A DNA stretch of 64,000 bases from contig QEVL01000009.1 in assembly GCA_003577305.1 (NCBI GenBank), forward strand, positions 23,872 through 87,871, read 5' to 3'. Below, in pieces: positions 36,099 through 50,184 of the stretch (positions within the stretch are counted from its first letter, which is position 1; each line of letters opens with the position of its first letter). The notes below the pieces were generated by a model, which was given only the letters and a program-made list of their open reading frames with translations, did not search any database and was not told where the DNA came from. Made by a program: the position numbers and the translations under genes. This stretch comes from Burkholderiales bacterium. Its GTDB lineage: Bacteria > Pseudomonadota > Gammaproteobacteria > Burkholderiales > Burkholderiaceae_E.

Positions 36099-39000
36099 AT
36101 GTCGCGCTTCTTCATCGATCGACCGATCTTCGCGGCCGTCCTGTCGATCGTGATCGTGCTCGCGGGGCTGGTGGCCTCGCAGGTGCTGCCGATCGCGCAA
36201 TACCCCGAGATCTCGCCGCCGACGGTCACGATCACCACCAGCTATCCGGGTGCGAGCGCCGAGACGCTCGCGAAGACGGTGGCCGCGCCGATCGAGGAGC
36301 AGCTCTCGGGCGTCGAGGGGCTGCTCTACTTCAACTCGAGCTCGTCGTCCAACGGCTCGGTGACGATCACCGCCACCTTCGAGGTCGGCACCGACGTCGA
36401 CCAGGCGACGTTCAACATGAACAACCGCGTACAGCTCGCGCTGCCGCGGCTGCCCGACGAAGTGCGGCGCAACGGCGTGACGGTGCAGAAGCGCTCGATG
36501 GACGTGCTGCTGGTGGTCGCGCTCAATTCGCCCGACGGACGCTTCGACACGCTGTACCTGTCGAACTATTCGTCGCTGAACCTGGTCGACGAGCTCAAGC
36601 GGCTGCCGGGCGTGGCCGACGTCATGATCTTCGGCGCGCGCGATTACTCGATGCGCATCTGGATCGACCCGGGCCGGATGGCGCGGCTCGGTGTCACCAC
36701 GTCGGACGTCGCGGCCGCGATCCGGGCGCAGAACGCGCAGTACGCGGCGGGCAAGATCGGCGCGGAGCCGGCCTTGCCCGGCCAGAGCCTCGTCTACACG
36801 GTCACTGCGCAGGGGAGGCTGGTCGAACCCGAGCAGTTCGGCGAGATCGTGGTGCGCGCGGGCGGGCCGCGCGGCGTGCTGCGGCTGAAGGACGTGGCGC
36901 GCATCGAGCTGGGCGCGCTGAACTACGATGCGTTCAACACGCTCGAGGGCAAGGCCGCGATCGGCACCGCGGTGTTCCTGCAGTCGGGCGCCAACGCGCT
37001 CGAGGTCGCGAGGCTGGTCAGGGCGCGGATGGCGGAGCTGAAGAAGGGCTTTCCGGAAGGGCTCGACTTCGTCATTCCCTTCGACACGACGCGCTTCATC
37101 CAGTCGTCGATCGGCGAGGTCATCAAGACGATCGCGGAGGCCGCGGTGCTCGTCGTGCTGGTGGTCTTCCTCTTCCTGCAGACGGCGCGCGCCACCTTCA
37201 TCCCGATGATCGCGGTGCCGGTGTCGCTGATCGGCACTTTCGCCGGCCTGTGGCTGTTCGGCTTCTCGATCAACACGCTGACGCTGTTCGCGATGGTGCT
37301 GGCGATCGGCATCGTCGTCGACGACGCGATCGTGGTGCTGGAGAACGTCGAGCGCCTGATGCGCGAGCAGAAGATGTCGGCGTACGATGCCGCGGTCGAG
37401 GCGATGCGCGAGGTCTCGGGCGCGATCGTCGCGATCGTGCTCGTGCTGTGCGCGGTGTTCGTGCCGGTTGCGTTCCTGGGCGGGATCGCGGGCCAGCTGT
37501 ACAAGCAGTTCGCGGTGACCGTCGCGATCGCGGTGGTGCTCTCGGGCTTCGTCGCGCTCACGCTCACGCCCGCGCTGTGCGCGCTGATGCTGCGTGCCGG
37601 CGACCACGAGTCGAAGCTGTTCCGCCCCTTCAACAAGGGGTTCGACGCGCTCACCCGGCTGTTCCTCGGCTCGGTCGGGCTGGCGATGCGCCGGCGCCTG
37701 CTCTCGGTGCTGGCGTTCCTCGGCGTGCTCGCACTCGTGGCGTGGCTCTTCGTCCGCATTCCCGGCAGCTTCGTGCCGCCCGAAGACCAGGGATACGTGA
37801 TCGGCGCGCTGGTTCTTCCAGACGGCGCGACGCTGGAGCGCACCGGCAAGTCGGGCGCGAAGCTGCAGCAGATGTTCGCCGACCATCCGGCGATCGAGCA
37901 CATGTTCGTCGTGAATGGCTTCGACATGATCGGCGGCGGTAACAAGACCAACGCCGCGACGATGTTCGTGTCGCTGAAGGACTGGTCGGAGCGCACGCAG
38001 AGCGCACCGCAGGTCGCGGGCGAGATCTTCATGCGCGGCATGGCGCTCACCGACGGCATGGCTCTGGCGTTCAATCCGCCTGCGATCCGCGGCCTGGGCA
38101 CCGCCGGGGGCTTCGAGGTGTACGTGCAGGGACGCGCGGACCCCGATCCGATGCGCCTGCAGCAGGTGGTGCAGGCGTTCATGACCGGGCTGACTGCCGA
38201 TACGCGGCTGCAGGGCATCAACACCTTCTTCAGGCCCACCGTGCCCCAGCTGCAGGTGGAAGTCGACCGCGAGAAGGCGCTGTCGCTCGGCGTTCCGGTG
38301 CAGGACGTGTTCGAGGCGCTGCAGAGCACGATGGGTGCGCTGTACGTGAACGACTTCAACAAGTTCGGCCGCACCTACCGCGTGCAACTGCAGGCCGACG
38401 CGAAGTACCGCTCGACGCCCGGGGACCTCGGCAGGGTCTTCGTGCGATCGACTTCGAGCGGCGAGATGATCCCGCTCGAGGCATTGATCACCACGCGCAG
38501 CGTGGTGGGCCCCGAGCAGCTCGAGCGCTTCAACGGCTTCGTCGCCGCCAAGGTGCTGGGCAGCGGCAGGCCGGGCGTGAGCTCTGGAGACGCGATCCGC
38601 GCGGTCGAGGAGGTTGCCGCGCGCACGCTGCCTTCGGGCTATCAGATCGCCTGGACCGGGCAGGCGTTCCAGGAAAAGCGTACCGGCAGCGCGTCGGTGT
38701 TCGCGTTCGGCTTCGCGATCGTGATGGTCTACCTGATTCTCGCTGCGCTCTACGAGCGCTGGGGCCTGCCGGTAGCGGTGCTGCTGGCGGTGCCGTTCGC
38801 GATCGCCGGGGCGCTCGGCTTCGTGTTCCTGCGCGGCCTCGAGAATGACATCTACTTCCAGATCGGAATGGTGGTGCTGATCGGGCTGGCGGCCAAGAAC
38901 GCGATCCTGATCGTCGAGTTCGCGCAGCAGGGCTTTCTCGCCGGCAGGTCGCCGGCCGAGGCGGCGCTGCAGGCGGCGCGGCTGCGCTTTCGCCCGATCG

Positions 39001-39224
39001 TGATGACTTCGCTCGCGTTCGTGCTGGGCGTCATGCCGCTGGTGTTCGCCGCCGGTGCCGGCGCGGCGGCCCGGCGCTCGATGGGAACGGGCGTCTCCGG
39101 CGGAATGCTGGCGGCGACTTTCGTCGCGACGGTTTTCGTGCCCTTGTTCTTCGCCCTGACCGCGCGGCGCAGGCGCGGGCGCGATCTGCCCGACGCCGGG
39201 GCGACTCCGGGAGACGCGCAATGA
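36099..39224 (+). CDS. RND efflux pump inner-membrane transporter, HAE1 family
   Basis: This 1041-residue protein is an AcrB/MexB-type proton-driven exporter of hydrophobic and amphiphilic compounds. It begins MSRFFIDRPIFAAVLSIVIV, the classic HAE1 start. Twelve membrane spans and two large periplasmic loops are arranged in the usual way. The proton relay is visible as the paired aspartates in IGIVVDDAIVVLENVERLM, and the second half has AAKNAILIVEFAQQ with the relay lysine. It is co-transcribed with the adaptor and the outer-membrane channel, making a complete tripartite pump. No TetR or MarR regulator adjoins it. Confidence 0.96.
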   Translation: MSRFFIDRPIFAAVLSIVIVLAGLVASQVLPIAQYPEISPPTVTITTSYPGASAETLAKTVAAPIEEQLSGVEGLLYFNSSSSSNGSVTITATFEVGTDVDQATFNMNNRVQLALPRLPDEVRRNGVTVQKRSMDVLLVVALNSPDGRFDTLYLSNYSSLNLVDELKRLPGVADVMIFGARDYSMRIWIDPGRMARLGVTTSDVAAAIRAQNAQYAAGKIGAEPALPGQSLVYTVTAQGRLVEPEQFGEIVVRAGGPRGVLRLKDVARIELGALNYDAFNTLEGKAAIGTAVFLQSGANALEVARLVRARMAELKKGFPEGLDFVIPFDTTRFIQSSIGEVIKTIAEAAVLVVLVVFLFLQTARATFIPMIAVPVSLIGTFAGLWLFGFSINTLTLFAMVLAIGIVVDDAIVVLENVERLMREQKMSAYDAAVEAMREVSGAIVAIVLVLCAVFVPVAFLGGIAGQLYKQFAVTVAIAVVLSGFVALTLTPALCALMLRAGDHESKLFRPFNKGFDALTRLFLGSVGLAMRRRLLSVLAFLGVLALVAWLFVRIPGSFVPPEDQGYVIGALVLPDGATLERTGKSGAKLQQMFADHPAIEHMFVVNGFDMIGGGNKTNAATMFVSLKDWSERTQSAPQVAGEIFMRGMALTDGMALAFNPPAIRGLGTAGGFEVYVQGRADPDPMRLQQVVQAFMTGLTADTRLQGINTFFRPTVPQLQVEVDREKALSLGVPVQDVFEALQSTMGALYVNDFNKFGRTYRVQLQADAKYRSTPGDLGRVFVRSTSSGEMIPLEALITTRSVVGPEQLERFNGFVAAKVLGSGRPGVSSGDAIRAVEEVAARTLPSGYQIAWTGQAFQEKRTGSASVFAFGFAIVMVYLILAALYERWGLPVAVLLAVPFAIAGALGFVFLRGLENDIYFQIGMVVLIGLAAKNAILIVEFAQQGFLAGRSPAEAALQAARLRFRPIVMTSLAFVLGVMPLVFAAGAGAAARRSMGTGVSGGMLAATFVATVFVPLFFALTARRRRGRDLPDAGATPGDAQ

Positions 39225-40762
39225 GCGCCGCGTTGCGGGCGCCGGCGCGCGCCGGGGGTGCATCGGCCGCGCTGATGCGGTGGCGCCGGCTCGCGGCGGC
39301 CGGAACCGTCGTGCTGGCGGCGGCCGGATGCACCGTGGTCGGCCCCGATTACCGCCGCCCCGAGCAGCCGCTTCCCGAACGTTTCGTCGACGTGCTTCCG
39401 GCCGGCGCGCCGGAGTCGGGCGACGCCGCACTGCCGGCCGACTGGTGGACCCTGTATCGCGACCCGCAACTCGATGCGCTGGTCGCGGCCACGCTCGCGC
39501 GCAACGCCGATGTGCGGTTGGCGATCGCGCGGGTCGAGGAGGCCGAGGCGGCGCTGCGCGAGGCCTGGGCGGTGCTGGTTCCGCAGGTCGATTTCGGGGC
39601 GGGCGGCTCGCGCTCGCGCGTGAGCACGCTGGGCGCGCAGCCGGTGCCTGCGGGCGTGCCGCTGGTGCGCAACGATCGGCGCATCGCGCTGTCCACTGCC
39701 TTCGAAATCGATTTCTGGGGCAAGCTGCGGCGCGGCGCCGAGGCGATCGACGCGCAGTTGATGGCGAGCCGCTACGCGCGCGACGTCGTCGCGCTGGGCC
39801 TGGCGGGCGCCGCCACCCAGTCGTGGTTCGCGCTGCGCTCGCTCGACGCGCAGATCGCAGTGTCGCGCGAGAGCCTCGCGGCGAATCTCGAAACGCTCGA
39901 ACTCATCCGCGCGCGCGCGCGCGGCGGCGTGGCCTCCGATCTCGAAGTCAGCCAGGCCGAGGCCGCGCACGCCGTAGCCGCGCTGCAACTGAACGAGCTG
40001 CAACGCCAGCGCGGCTCGATCGAGCGCCAGCTCGGTGTGCTCTCCGGCCAGCCGGGGCTGAGCGTGCCCGCCGGCGACCTGCGAGCGATGCCGGTGCCGC
40101 CGTTGCCGCCGCCCGGATTGCCGTCGACGCTGCTCGATCGCCGGCCCGACATCCGGCAGGCCGAGGCCATCCTGCAGGCAGCCAACGCGCGCATCGGCGT
40201 GGCGCGCGCCGCGATGCTGCCGACGATCTCGCTCACCGGCTCGTTCGGCGGGCAAAGCGCCGAATTGTCCGACCTGCTCGCCAGCGGCGCCCGGATCTGG
40301 TCGCTCGGTTTCGGCCTGACGCTGCCGGTCTTCGATGCCGGGCGGCTGCAGGCGCGCGCCGAGCAGGCCGAGGCGCGCGAGCGCCAGGCGCTCGCCGGCT
40401 ACCAGAAGTCGATCGAAACCGCCTTCCGCGAGGTGGGCGACGCACTCGGCAACAGCGAGCGCAGCATCGCGGCCGAAGCCGACCTGCAGCGCCGGCTCGA
40501 CGCGGCACGCAACGGCACGCGGCTCGCCCGGGCACGCTACGAAACCGGCTACTCGGGCTACCTCGATCTGCTCTACGCGCTTCGCACGCAGAACGACGCC
40601 GAACTCGCGCTGATCCGCAACCGGCAGGCGCGCCTCTCGTACAGCGTCGACCTGATGAAGGCGCTCGGCGGCGGCTGGACGCCTCAGCCCGCCGGATCGA
40701 AGCCACAGGCCGGCGGGTCGGTGCCCGGTTCGGCGGGGGCAACGGCCGCGCGCGGGCGGTAG
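39221..40762 (+). CDS. outer-membrane efflux lipoprotein, NodT/OprM family
   Basis: This 513-residue protein forms the trimeric outer-membrane exit channel of the RND pump. The signal peptide ends in a lipobox with Cys37 (LAAAGC), then TVVGPDYRRPEQPLPERF, a typical NodT start. The sequence carries the twofold outer-membrane efflux protein repeat, with LLDRRPDIRQAEAILQAANA and LDLLYALRTQNDAELALIRN. Its ATG overlaps the pump stop as ATGA. The last 79 nt overlap the convergent FemAB-like gene. Confidence 0.94.
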   Translation: MSAALRAPARAGGASAALMRWRRLAAAGTVVLAAAGCTVVGPDYRRPEQPLPERFVDVLPAGAPESGDAALPADWWTLYRDPQLDALVAATLARNADVRLAIARVEEAEAALREAWAVLVPQVDFGAGGSRSRVSTLGAQPVPAGVPLVRNDRRIALSTAFEIDFWGKLRRGAEAIDAQLMASRYARDVVALGLAGAATQSWFALRSLDAQIAVSRESLAANLETLELIRARARGGVASDLEVSQAEAAHAVAALQLNELQRQRGSIERQLGVLSGQPGLSVPAGDLRAMPVPPLPPPGLPSTLLDRRPDIRQAEAILQAANARIGVARAAMLPTISLTGSFGGQSAELSDLLASGARIWSLGFGLTLPVFDAGRLQARAEQAEARERQALAGYQKSIETAFREVGDALGNSERSIAAEADLQRRLDAARNGTRLARARYETGYSGYLDLLYALRTQNDAELALIRNRQARLSYSVDLMKALGGGWTPQPAGSKPQAGGSVPGSAGATAARGR

Positions 40763-41901
40763 GGCGAGCGTTCGCGCAACTCGTCCAGGTACGCGCCGAG
40801 CATCGCGTCTTCGCGCTGCAGGAAGCGGTCGATCGCCTGCGCGAAGGCCGGTTCGGCCAGCCAGTGCGCCGAGACGGTGGACACCGGCGCGAAACCCCTC
40901 GGCACCTTGTGCTCGCCCTGCGCGCCGCCTTCGACCACCTGCAGGCGCGATTCGATCGCCGCCTCGATCGCCTGGTAATAGCAGGTCTCGAAGTGCAGGC
41001 AGGGCACCGGTTCGATCGCGCCCCAGTAGCGCCCGTAGAGGCGCTCGTCGTCGTGCATCAGCAGGCTCGAGGCGACCGGACGGCCGTCGCGCTCGGCCAG
41101 CACCAGCACCAGGTGTTCGGCGAGCGACTCGCCGATGCGCTCGAAGAACTCCAGGTTCAGGTACGGCGTGGCGCCGTGTGCGGCATAGGTCGCGCGGTAG
41201 CAGCGGGCGAAGAAGGCCCAGTGCGCCGCGCCGATCTCGCGGCCGCGCAGGCGGCGCAACCGCACCCCGGCTTCGCGGACCTTGCGCCGCTCGGCGCGGA
41301 TCTTCTTTCGCTTGGGCTGCGCGAGCGTGGCGAGGAACTCGTCGAAGCCGGCGTAGCCCTGGTTGCGCCAGTGGAACTGCACGCCGTGGCGCAGCATCAG
41401 GCCCGCATCGCCGAGCGCCTGCGCCTCCTGCTCGCGCGGAAACAGCACGTGCAGCGACGACAGCCCCGAGGAGCGCGCGAGCGCGAGCAGCGCCCGTGCG
41501 GCCGCCGCGCGTGCCGGTGAGTCGCGTGCGGCCAATCGGGTGCCGGGCACCGGCGTGAACGGCACCGCCGACACGAGTTTCGGGTAATAGCGCAGGCCGT
41601 GACGACGCCAGGCGTCGGCCCAGGCCCAGTCGAACACGTATTCGCCCCAGGAATGCAGCTTCCGATAGGCAGGCACGGCTGCCTCCAGCGCGCCCGAGGC
41701 GTCGCGCAGCAGCAGGTGTTGCGGTATCCAGCCCGCGGCCTCGCCGACGCATCCGGAGAGTTCGAGCGCGCGCAGGAACTCGTGGCGCACGAACGGCTGC
41801 CCGCGCGCGCGACCGGCGCCAGTCGCAAACAGCGCGTTCCACTCTGCGGCGGGTACGCCGGAGAGATCTTCGAGAACCTGCGTGCGATAATCGACGCCCA
41901 C
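40684..41901 (-). CDS. GNAT/FemAB-like acyltransferase (DUF482, peptidogalycan biosynthesis family)
   Basis: This protein of about 405 residues has a FemAB-like double GNAT fold, with PKRKKIRAERRKVREAGVRL and FFARCYRATYAAHGATPYLN. It ends with the signature HFETCYYQAIEAAI and GGAQGEHKVPRGF. These mark the DUF482 family, whose substrate is not known. The start is uncertain: GTG at 41901 fits the family N-terminus (VDYRTQVLEDL), while a TTG at 41916 sits closer to a GGAGG sequence. The gene is divergent from nadE, with a gap of only about 30 nt. Confidence 0.85.
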   Translation of the reverse strand: MGVDYRTQVLEDLSGVPAAEWNALFATGAGRARGQPFVRHEFLRALELSGCVGEAAGWIPQHLLLRDASGALEAAVPAYRKLHSWGEYVFDWAWADAWRRHGLRYYPKLVSAVPFTPVPGTRLAARDSPARAAAARALLALARSSGLSSLHVLFPREQEAQALGDAGLMLRHGVQFHWRNQGYAGFDEFLATLAQPKRKKIRAERRKVREAGVRLRRLRGREIGAAHWAFFARCYRATYAAHGATPYLNLEFFERIGESLAEHLVLVLAERDGRPVASSLLMHDDERLYGRYWGAIEPVPCLHFETCYYQAIEAAIESRLQVVEGGAQGEHKVPRGFAPVSTVSAHWLAEPAFAQAIDRFLQREDAMLGAYLDELRERSPYRPRAAVAPAEPGTDPPACGFDPAG

Positions 41902-41931
41902 TCGACCGGCAGACAAAGAGCCTCCCCTCCG

Positions 41932-44032
<2,101 letters not shown>

Positions 44033-44107
44033 GGCAGGCCGCCGCGGCGCAGGGGTGCCCCCGCCCGTCGAGGGCACTCGTTGCGCGGGCGCTCGACAGG
44101 CTCTTCC

Positions 44108-44753
44108 ATGCAGGCGAGTGTGCAAGCGACCGACGCGCTCGCGCGCGCCGGCGCGGTGCTGCTTGCCGCGGGGCGCTCCACGCGGATGGGCGGCCCGAAC
44201 AAGCTGCTGCTCGAATTCGACGGCGAGCCGATGGTGCGGCGCGCGCTGCGCACGCTGCAGGCGGTGCCGCTCGGGCCGATCGTGGTCGTGCTGGGGCCCG
44301 CCGCCGATGCGGTGCGCGCCGCGCTCGAGGGACTGCCGGCCTGCGCCACCTGCGACGCGCCGCAGGCCGAAGACCACCAGGTCTCGGTCGACGCCGGACT
44401 GCGCGCGCTCACCGCGCCAGTCGACGCGATCGTGATCATGCTCGCCGACCAGCCGCTGATCGACGCGCACGACCTGCGCTGGCTGCTGGCGCAGTGGCAC
44501 GCGTGCGCGCGCGGCGGCGCGCTCGTGCCGGTGTTCGCGGGCCGGCGCGCAAATCCGGTGATCGTCGACGCGGCGCTGCGCGCGCCGATTCTCGAAGCCG
44601 GACCGACGGTGGGCGCGCGCGGCTACCTCGCCACGCATCCGGACCTGGTGCATCGGGTGGAAGCGCCGAACGATCACTTCGTGGTCGACGTCGACACGGT
44701 CGACGATCTCGCGCGACTGGCCGAACGCGGCCTGCGCGGCACGCTCGCGGGTC

Positions 44754-44773
<20 letters not shown>
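44108..44773 (+). CDS. nucleotidyltransferase family protein (MobA/MocA-like)
   Basis: This 221-residue protein has the nucleotidyltransferase signature VLLAAGRSTRMGGPNKLLLE and later IVIMLADQPLIDAHDL. These match MocA-type molybdenum cofactor cytidylyltransferases, which attach CMP to molybdopterin for xanthine dehydrogenase-type enzymes. No such molybdoenzyme lies nearby, so the precise nucleotide and substrate are uncertain. The ATG at 44108 fits the family length. The 3' end overlaps the convergent Smr gene by 20 nt. Confidence 0.85.
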
Positions 44774-46414
<1,641 letters not shown>

Positions 46415-46540
46415 TCAAAAAATCATTGGCTTACCCGATCGATCTTTGAGCGCTTTGTGATATCCGGCACGGCTAGGGCAGAATTATAGAAGCGCGGCAC
46501 CGCTCCCCCGGTGCCGAACGGCGTCGATTGCGAGGTGGGT

Positions 46541-47215
46541 ATGGCTCACGAAGAAAACAAGGCATTCCTGCGAAGGGTGCCCTTGTTGTCCAGTCTGAAC
46601 GAACAACAACTCGAAACGCTGGCGGCCGGCAGCACGCGGCGCAACTTCCCGAAAGGGCGCACGATCGTCTCCGAGGGCGAGCCGTCGCAGTCGCTGTACA
46701 TCCTGCTGTCGGGGCGCGCCAAGGTGCAGCGTTCCGACTCCGAGGGCAAGGAGGTCATCCTCGCGGTGCTCGGCTCGGGCGACTTCTTCGGCGAAATGAG
46801 CCTGATCGACGAGGCGCCGCGTTCGGCCAGCGTGATCACGCTCGAGTCGTGCGACTTCATGTCGATCAACAAGGATGCGTTCCGCGCGATGCTGCTGCAG
46901 AGCGCCGAAATGTGCATGGCGGTGATGAGAGGCATGGTCAGGCGCCTGCGCGAGGCGGACAGGAAGATCGAGACGCTGGCGCTGCTCGACGTCTACGGGC
47001 GCGTGGCGCGGGTGCTGCTCGACTTCTCCGAGGTGGTCAACGGCGAACGCATCGTGAAGAACAAGCTGCCGCGCCAGGAGATCGCCAAGATGATCGGCGC
47101 CTCGCGCGAGATGGTCTCGCGCGTGATGAAAGGGCTCGAGATCGACGGCTACATCGTGCCGATGCCCGAAGGCCGGTTGATGCTGCGCGAGAAGATCTCC
47201 GCGTACATCAGCTGA
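46541..47215 (+). CDS. Crp/Fnr-family transcriptional regulator
   Basis: This 224-residue regulator has an N-terminal cyclic-nucleotide-binding-type domain ([20 protein letters not shown], then [19 protein letters not shown]) and a C-terminal winged helix with [20 protein letters not shown]. It lacks the N-terminal cysteine cluster of Fnr, so it is not an iron-sulfur oxygen sensor. [14 protein letters not shown] resembles the cAMP pocket, although the ligand is unproven. It sits between trxB and ftsK. Confidence 0.9.
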   Translation: MAHEENKAFLRRVPLLSSLNEQQLETLAAGSTRRNFPKGRTIVSEGEPSQSLYILLSGRAKVQRSDSEGKEVILAVLGSGDFFGEMSLIDEAPRSASVITLESCDFMSINKDAFRAMLLQSAEMCMAVMRGMVRRLREADRKIETLALLDVYGRVARVLLDFSEVVNGERIVKNKLPRQEIAKMIGASREMVSRVMKGLEIDGYIVPMPEGRLMLREKISAYIS

Positions 47216-47240
47216 GCGGGCAGGGGAGCGCACGATCACG

Positions 47241-49546
47241 ATGGCCCGGGCCGCTGCAGTCGCCGCGTCTTCCGCGAGGGCGAGTTCGGGACGAACCCAG
47301 TCCGCCGCCGCCGGCTTCGGCCTGCCCGCGCGCGCGCTGCGCCTGGTGCAGGAGGCGCTGTGGATCGGGCTGGCCGCGCTCGCCGCGTTCCTGCTGCTGA
47401 TCCTGCTGAGCTACGACAAGGCCGACCCGGGCTGGTCGCACGCGGTGGTCGCGCGCACGATCTCCAACGCCGGCGGACGGGTCGGTGCCTGGTTCGCCGA
47501 CCTGCTGCTCTACCTGTTCGGGCTGAGTGCCTACCTGCTGGTGGTGCTGCTCGGCGCGTCGGTGCTGCGCGGCTTGCGCACGCTGCGCGCCAGCGCCCCC
47601 GACGCCGTGGCCGCGCAACGGATCGCCTGGGAGCGCTGGATCGGCTTCGGCCTGCTGTTGCTGGGCTGCGTAGGCATGGAGTCGGCGCGGCTGCACAGCC
47701 TGCAGGCCGATTTGCCGATGGGGCCCGGAGGCATGGTGGGCGCAGTGATCACCGATCCGCTGTTCGTGGCGCTGGGCCCGGTCGGCGGCACGCTGGTGCT
47801 GCTGGTGCTGGTGGCCGCCGGCTTCAGCCTGTGGAGCGGCTGGTCGTGGCTGACGATCTTCGAGCGCATCGGTTTCGCGCTCGAATGGGCGGGCGAGCGG
47901 CTGGTGCAGGCGGTGGTGGCGCGGCGCGACCGGCGCATCGGCGAAGTCGCGGCGACCGAGCGCGACGAGCAGGTGCAGGTGAAGCGGCGCATCCTCGACG
48001 ACGACCCAGAGCCGGTGCGCATCGAGACGCCGGTGGCGCGCATCGAACGCTCCGAGCGCGCCGAGGCCGAGCGCCAGAGCGTACTGTTCGTCGACCTGCC
48101 GGCCGACACGCAGCTGCCGCCGGTGTCGCTGCTCGACGAGCCCCCGGTGGCTGCCGAGGGCGTCTCGCAGGAAACGCTCGAATACACCTCGCGGCTCATC
48201 GAGAAGAAGCTGTCCGACTTCAACGTCGCGGCCCACGTGGTCGCCGCCTATCCGGGCCCGGTGATCACGCGCTACGAGATCGAGCCGGCCACCGGCGTGA
48301 AGGGCAGCCAGATCGTCAACCTCTCGAAAGACCTTGCGCGCGCGCTGTCGCTGGTGTCGATCCGGGTGGTCGAGACGATTCCCGGCAAGAACCTGATGGG
48401 GCTCGAGCTGCCGAACGCGCGTCGCCAGACGGTGCGCCTGTCCGAGATCCTCGCCTCGCAGGTGTACGCGACCAGCGCCTCGCCGCTCACGCTGGCGCTG
48501 GGCAAGGACATCGCCGGCAACCCGATGGTGGTCGACCTGGCGAAGATGCCGCACCTGCTGGTGGCCGGCACCACCGGCTCGGGCAAGTCGGTGGGCATCA
48601 ACGCGATGCTGCTGTCGCTGCTCTACAAGCGCACCTGCTCGCGCCGGTGGTCACCGACATGCGACAGGCAGGCAACGCGCTGAACTGGTGCGTGGCCGAG
48701 ATGGAGCGGCGCTACCGGCTGATGAGCAGGCTGGGCGTGCGCAACCTCTCGGGCTACAACCACAAGATCGCCGAAGCCGAGAAGCGCGAACAGCTGATCC
48801 CGAACCCGTTCTCGCTCACGCCCGATGCGCCCGAGCCGCTCGGCCGCTTGCCGCAGATCGTGGTGGTGATCGACGAACTGGCCGACCTGATGATGGTGGT
48901 CGGCAAGAAGATCGAGGAGCTGATCGCGCGCCTGGCGCAGAAGGCGCGCGCGGCCGGCATCCACCTGATCCTCGCCACGCAGCGCCCTTCGGTCGACGTG
49001 ATCACCGGGCTGATCAAGGCGAACATCCCGACGCGTGTCGCGTTCCAGGTCTCCTCGAAGATCGACTCGCGCACGATCCTCGACCAGATGGGCGCCGAGT
49101 CGCTGCTCGGCCAGGGCGACATGCTCTATCTTCCGCCGGGCGGCGGCGTGCCGATGCGGGTGCACGGCGCCTTCGTCGCCGACGGCGAGGTGCACAAGGT
49201 GGTCGAGCACTGGCGCCAGCTGGCCGAGCCGCAATACGTCGAGGGCATTCTCGAGGGTGGCGTTCCGGAGGAGGTCGACCCGGGCAGCGCGGTCGGCTTC
49301 GGCGGCCTGTCGCAGACGCTGGCCGAGGCCGGCGTCGACGGCGAGGCCGACCCGATGTACGACCAGGCGGTGGCGGTGGTGATGCGGCACAAGCGCGCGT
49401 CGATCTCGCTGGTACAGCGGCATCTGCGCATCGGCTACAACCGCGCGGCGCGCCTGCTCGAACAGATGGAGAAGTCGGGGCTGGTCTCCGCGATGGCGTC
49501 CAACGGCAACCGCGAGCTGCTGGTTCCGTCGTCGCAGGACGCCTGA
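47241..49546 (+). pseudogene. ftsK: DNA translocase FtsK, disrupted by internal deletion and frameshift
   Basis: The first frame (47241-48683) encodes the membrane anchor with about four spans, the linker, and the motor up to Walker [21 protein letters not shown]. It then reads out of frame and stops. The second frame resumes at [19 protein letters not shown] and continues through the RecA-like core and the gamma winged helix ([20 protein letters not shown]) to 49546. About 24 codons plus one base are missing at 48629/48630, including the usual IDPKMLE Walker B segment. Adding 73 nt restores one frame of 792 residues, a normal FtsK length. FtsK coordinates division and terminus segregation. 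Either the motor is lost or this is a sequencing or assembly fault. Confidence 0.88.
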
Positions 49547-50184
49547 TGAACGGGCGGCGGCGCTTCGTCGCAGTCCTCCCCATGGTTGCTGCGCTGGCGC
49601 TGGGCGTCGCTTCCACGGTGGCGCGCGCGGCGGCGCTCGCGCAGCTGCGCGCGTTCCTGGCCGACACCCGGTCGGCGCGCGGCGAGTTCACGCAGAAGGT
49701 GCTGCGCGCCGACGGCAGCGTGGCCGAGTCGATGAGCGGCGACTTCGCATTCGCGCGCCCCGGGCGCTTTCGCTGGGAGGTGCGCAAGCCCTTCGAGCAG
49801 TTGCTGGTCGCCGATGGCCAGCGGCTCTGGTTCTACGACAAGGACCTGAACCAGGTCACGGTGCGGCAGCTCTCGGACGCGCTCGCCTCGACCCCGGCGG
49901 CGATCCTGTTCGGCGACGCCGATCCGGAGCGCGATTTCAGGCTGCGCGAGCTCGCGCAGCGCGACGGCCTCGAATGGGTCGAGGCGTTGCCGCGCAGCAA
50001 GGAAGCGGGCTTCGAGCGCATCGCGCTCGGCATGCGCGACGGCTTGCCGGTCTCGATGGAGGTGGCCGATGCGTTCGGGCGCACCACCGTGTTCGGCTTC
50101 GGTGCGATCGCTCGCAACGCGTCGCCGGCGCCCGAACTCTTCAGGTTCGTGCCGCCGAAGGGCGCCGATGTCGTCGGGCAATAG
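49546..50184 (+). CDS. lolA: outer-membrane lipoprotein carrier protein LolA
   Basis: This 212-residue periplasmic chaperone carries lipoproteins from LolCDE to LolB. A signal peptide ends near ARAAA. The fold is recognisable from RSARGEFTQKVLRADGSVAE, RPGRFRWEVRKPFEQLLVAD, and WFYDKDLNQVTV. The ATG overlaps the ftsK stop as TGATG, and ftsK-lolA-rarA-serS is a familiar betaproteobacterial order. Its own 3' end overlaps the next gene by 17 nt. Confidence 0.95.
   Translation: MNGRRRFVAVLPMVAALALGVASTVARAAALAQLRAFLADTRSARGEFTQKVLRADGSVAESMSGDFAFARPGRFRWEVRKPFEQLLVADGQRLWFYDKDLNQVTVRQLSDALASTPAAILFGDADPERDFRLRELAQRDGLEWVEALPRSKEAGFERIALGMRDGLPVSMEVADAFGRTTVFGFGAIARNASPAPELFRFVPPKGADVVGQ

Noticed and set aside
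33606..39431. Very long minus-strand open frame (1941 residues)
   Set aside because: It runs antisense to the RND efflux genes. Its composition is a codon-shadow pattern rich in Arg, His and Gln, and it has no domain. High GC content keeps stops rare.
46483..46488. TATAAT on the minus strand upstream of trxB
   Set aside because: No matching -35 element lies at 16-18 nt, so I did not list it as a promoter.
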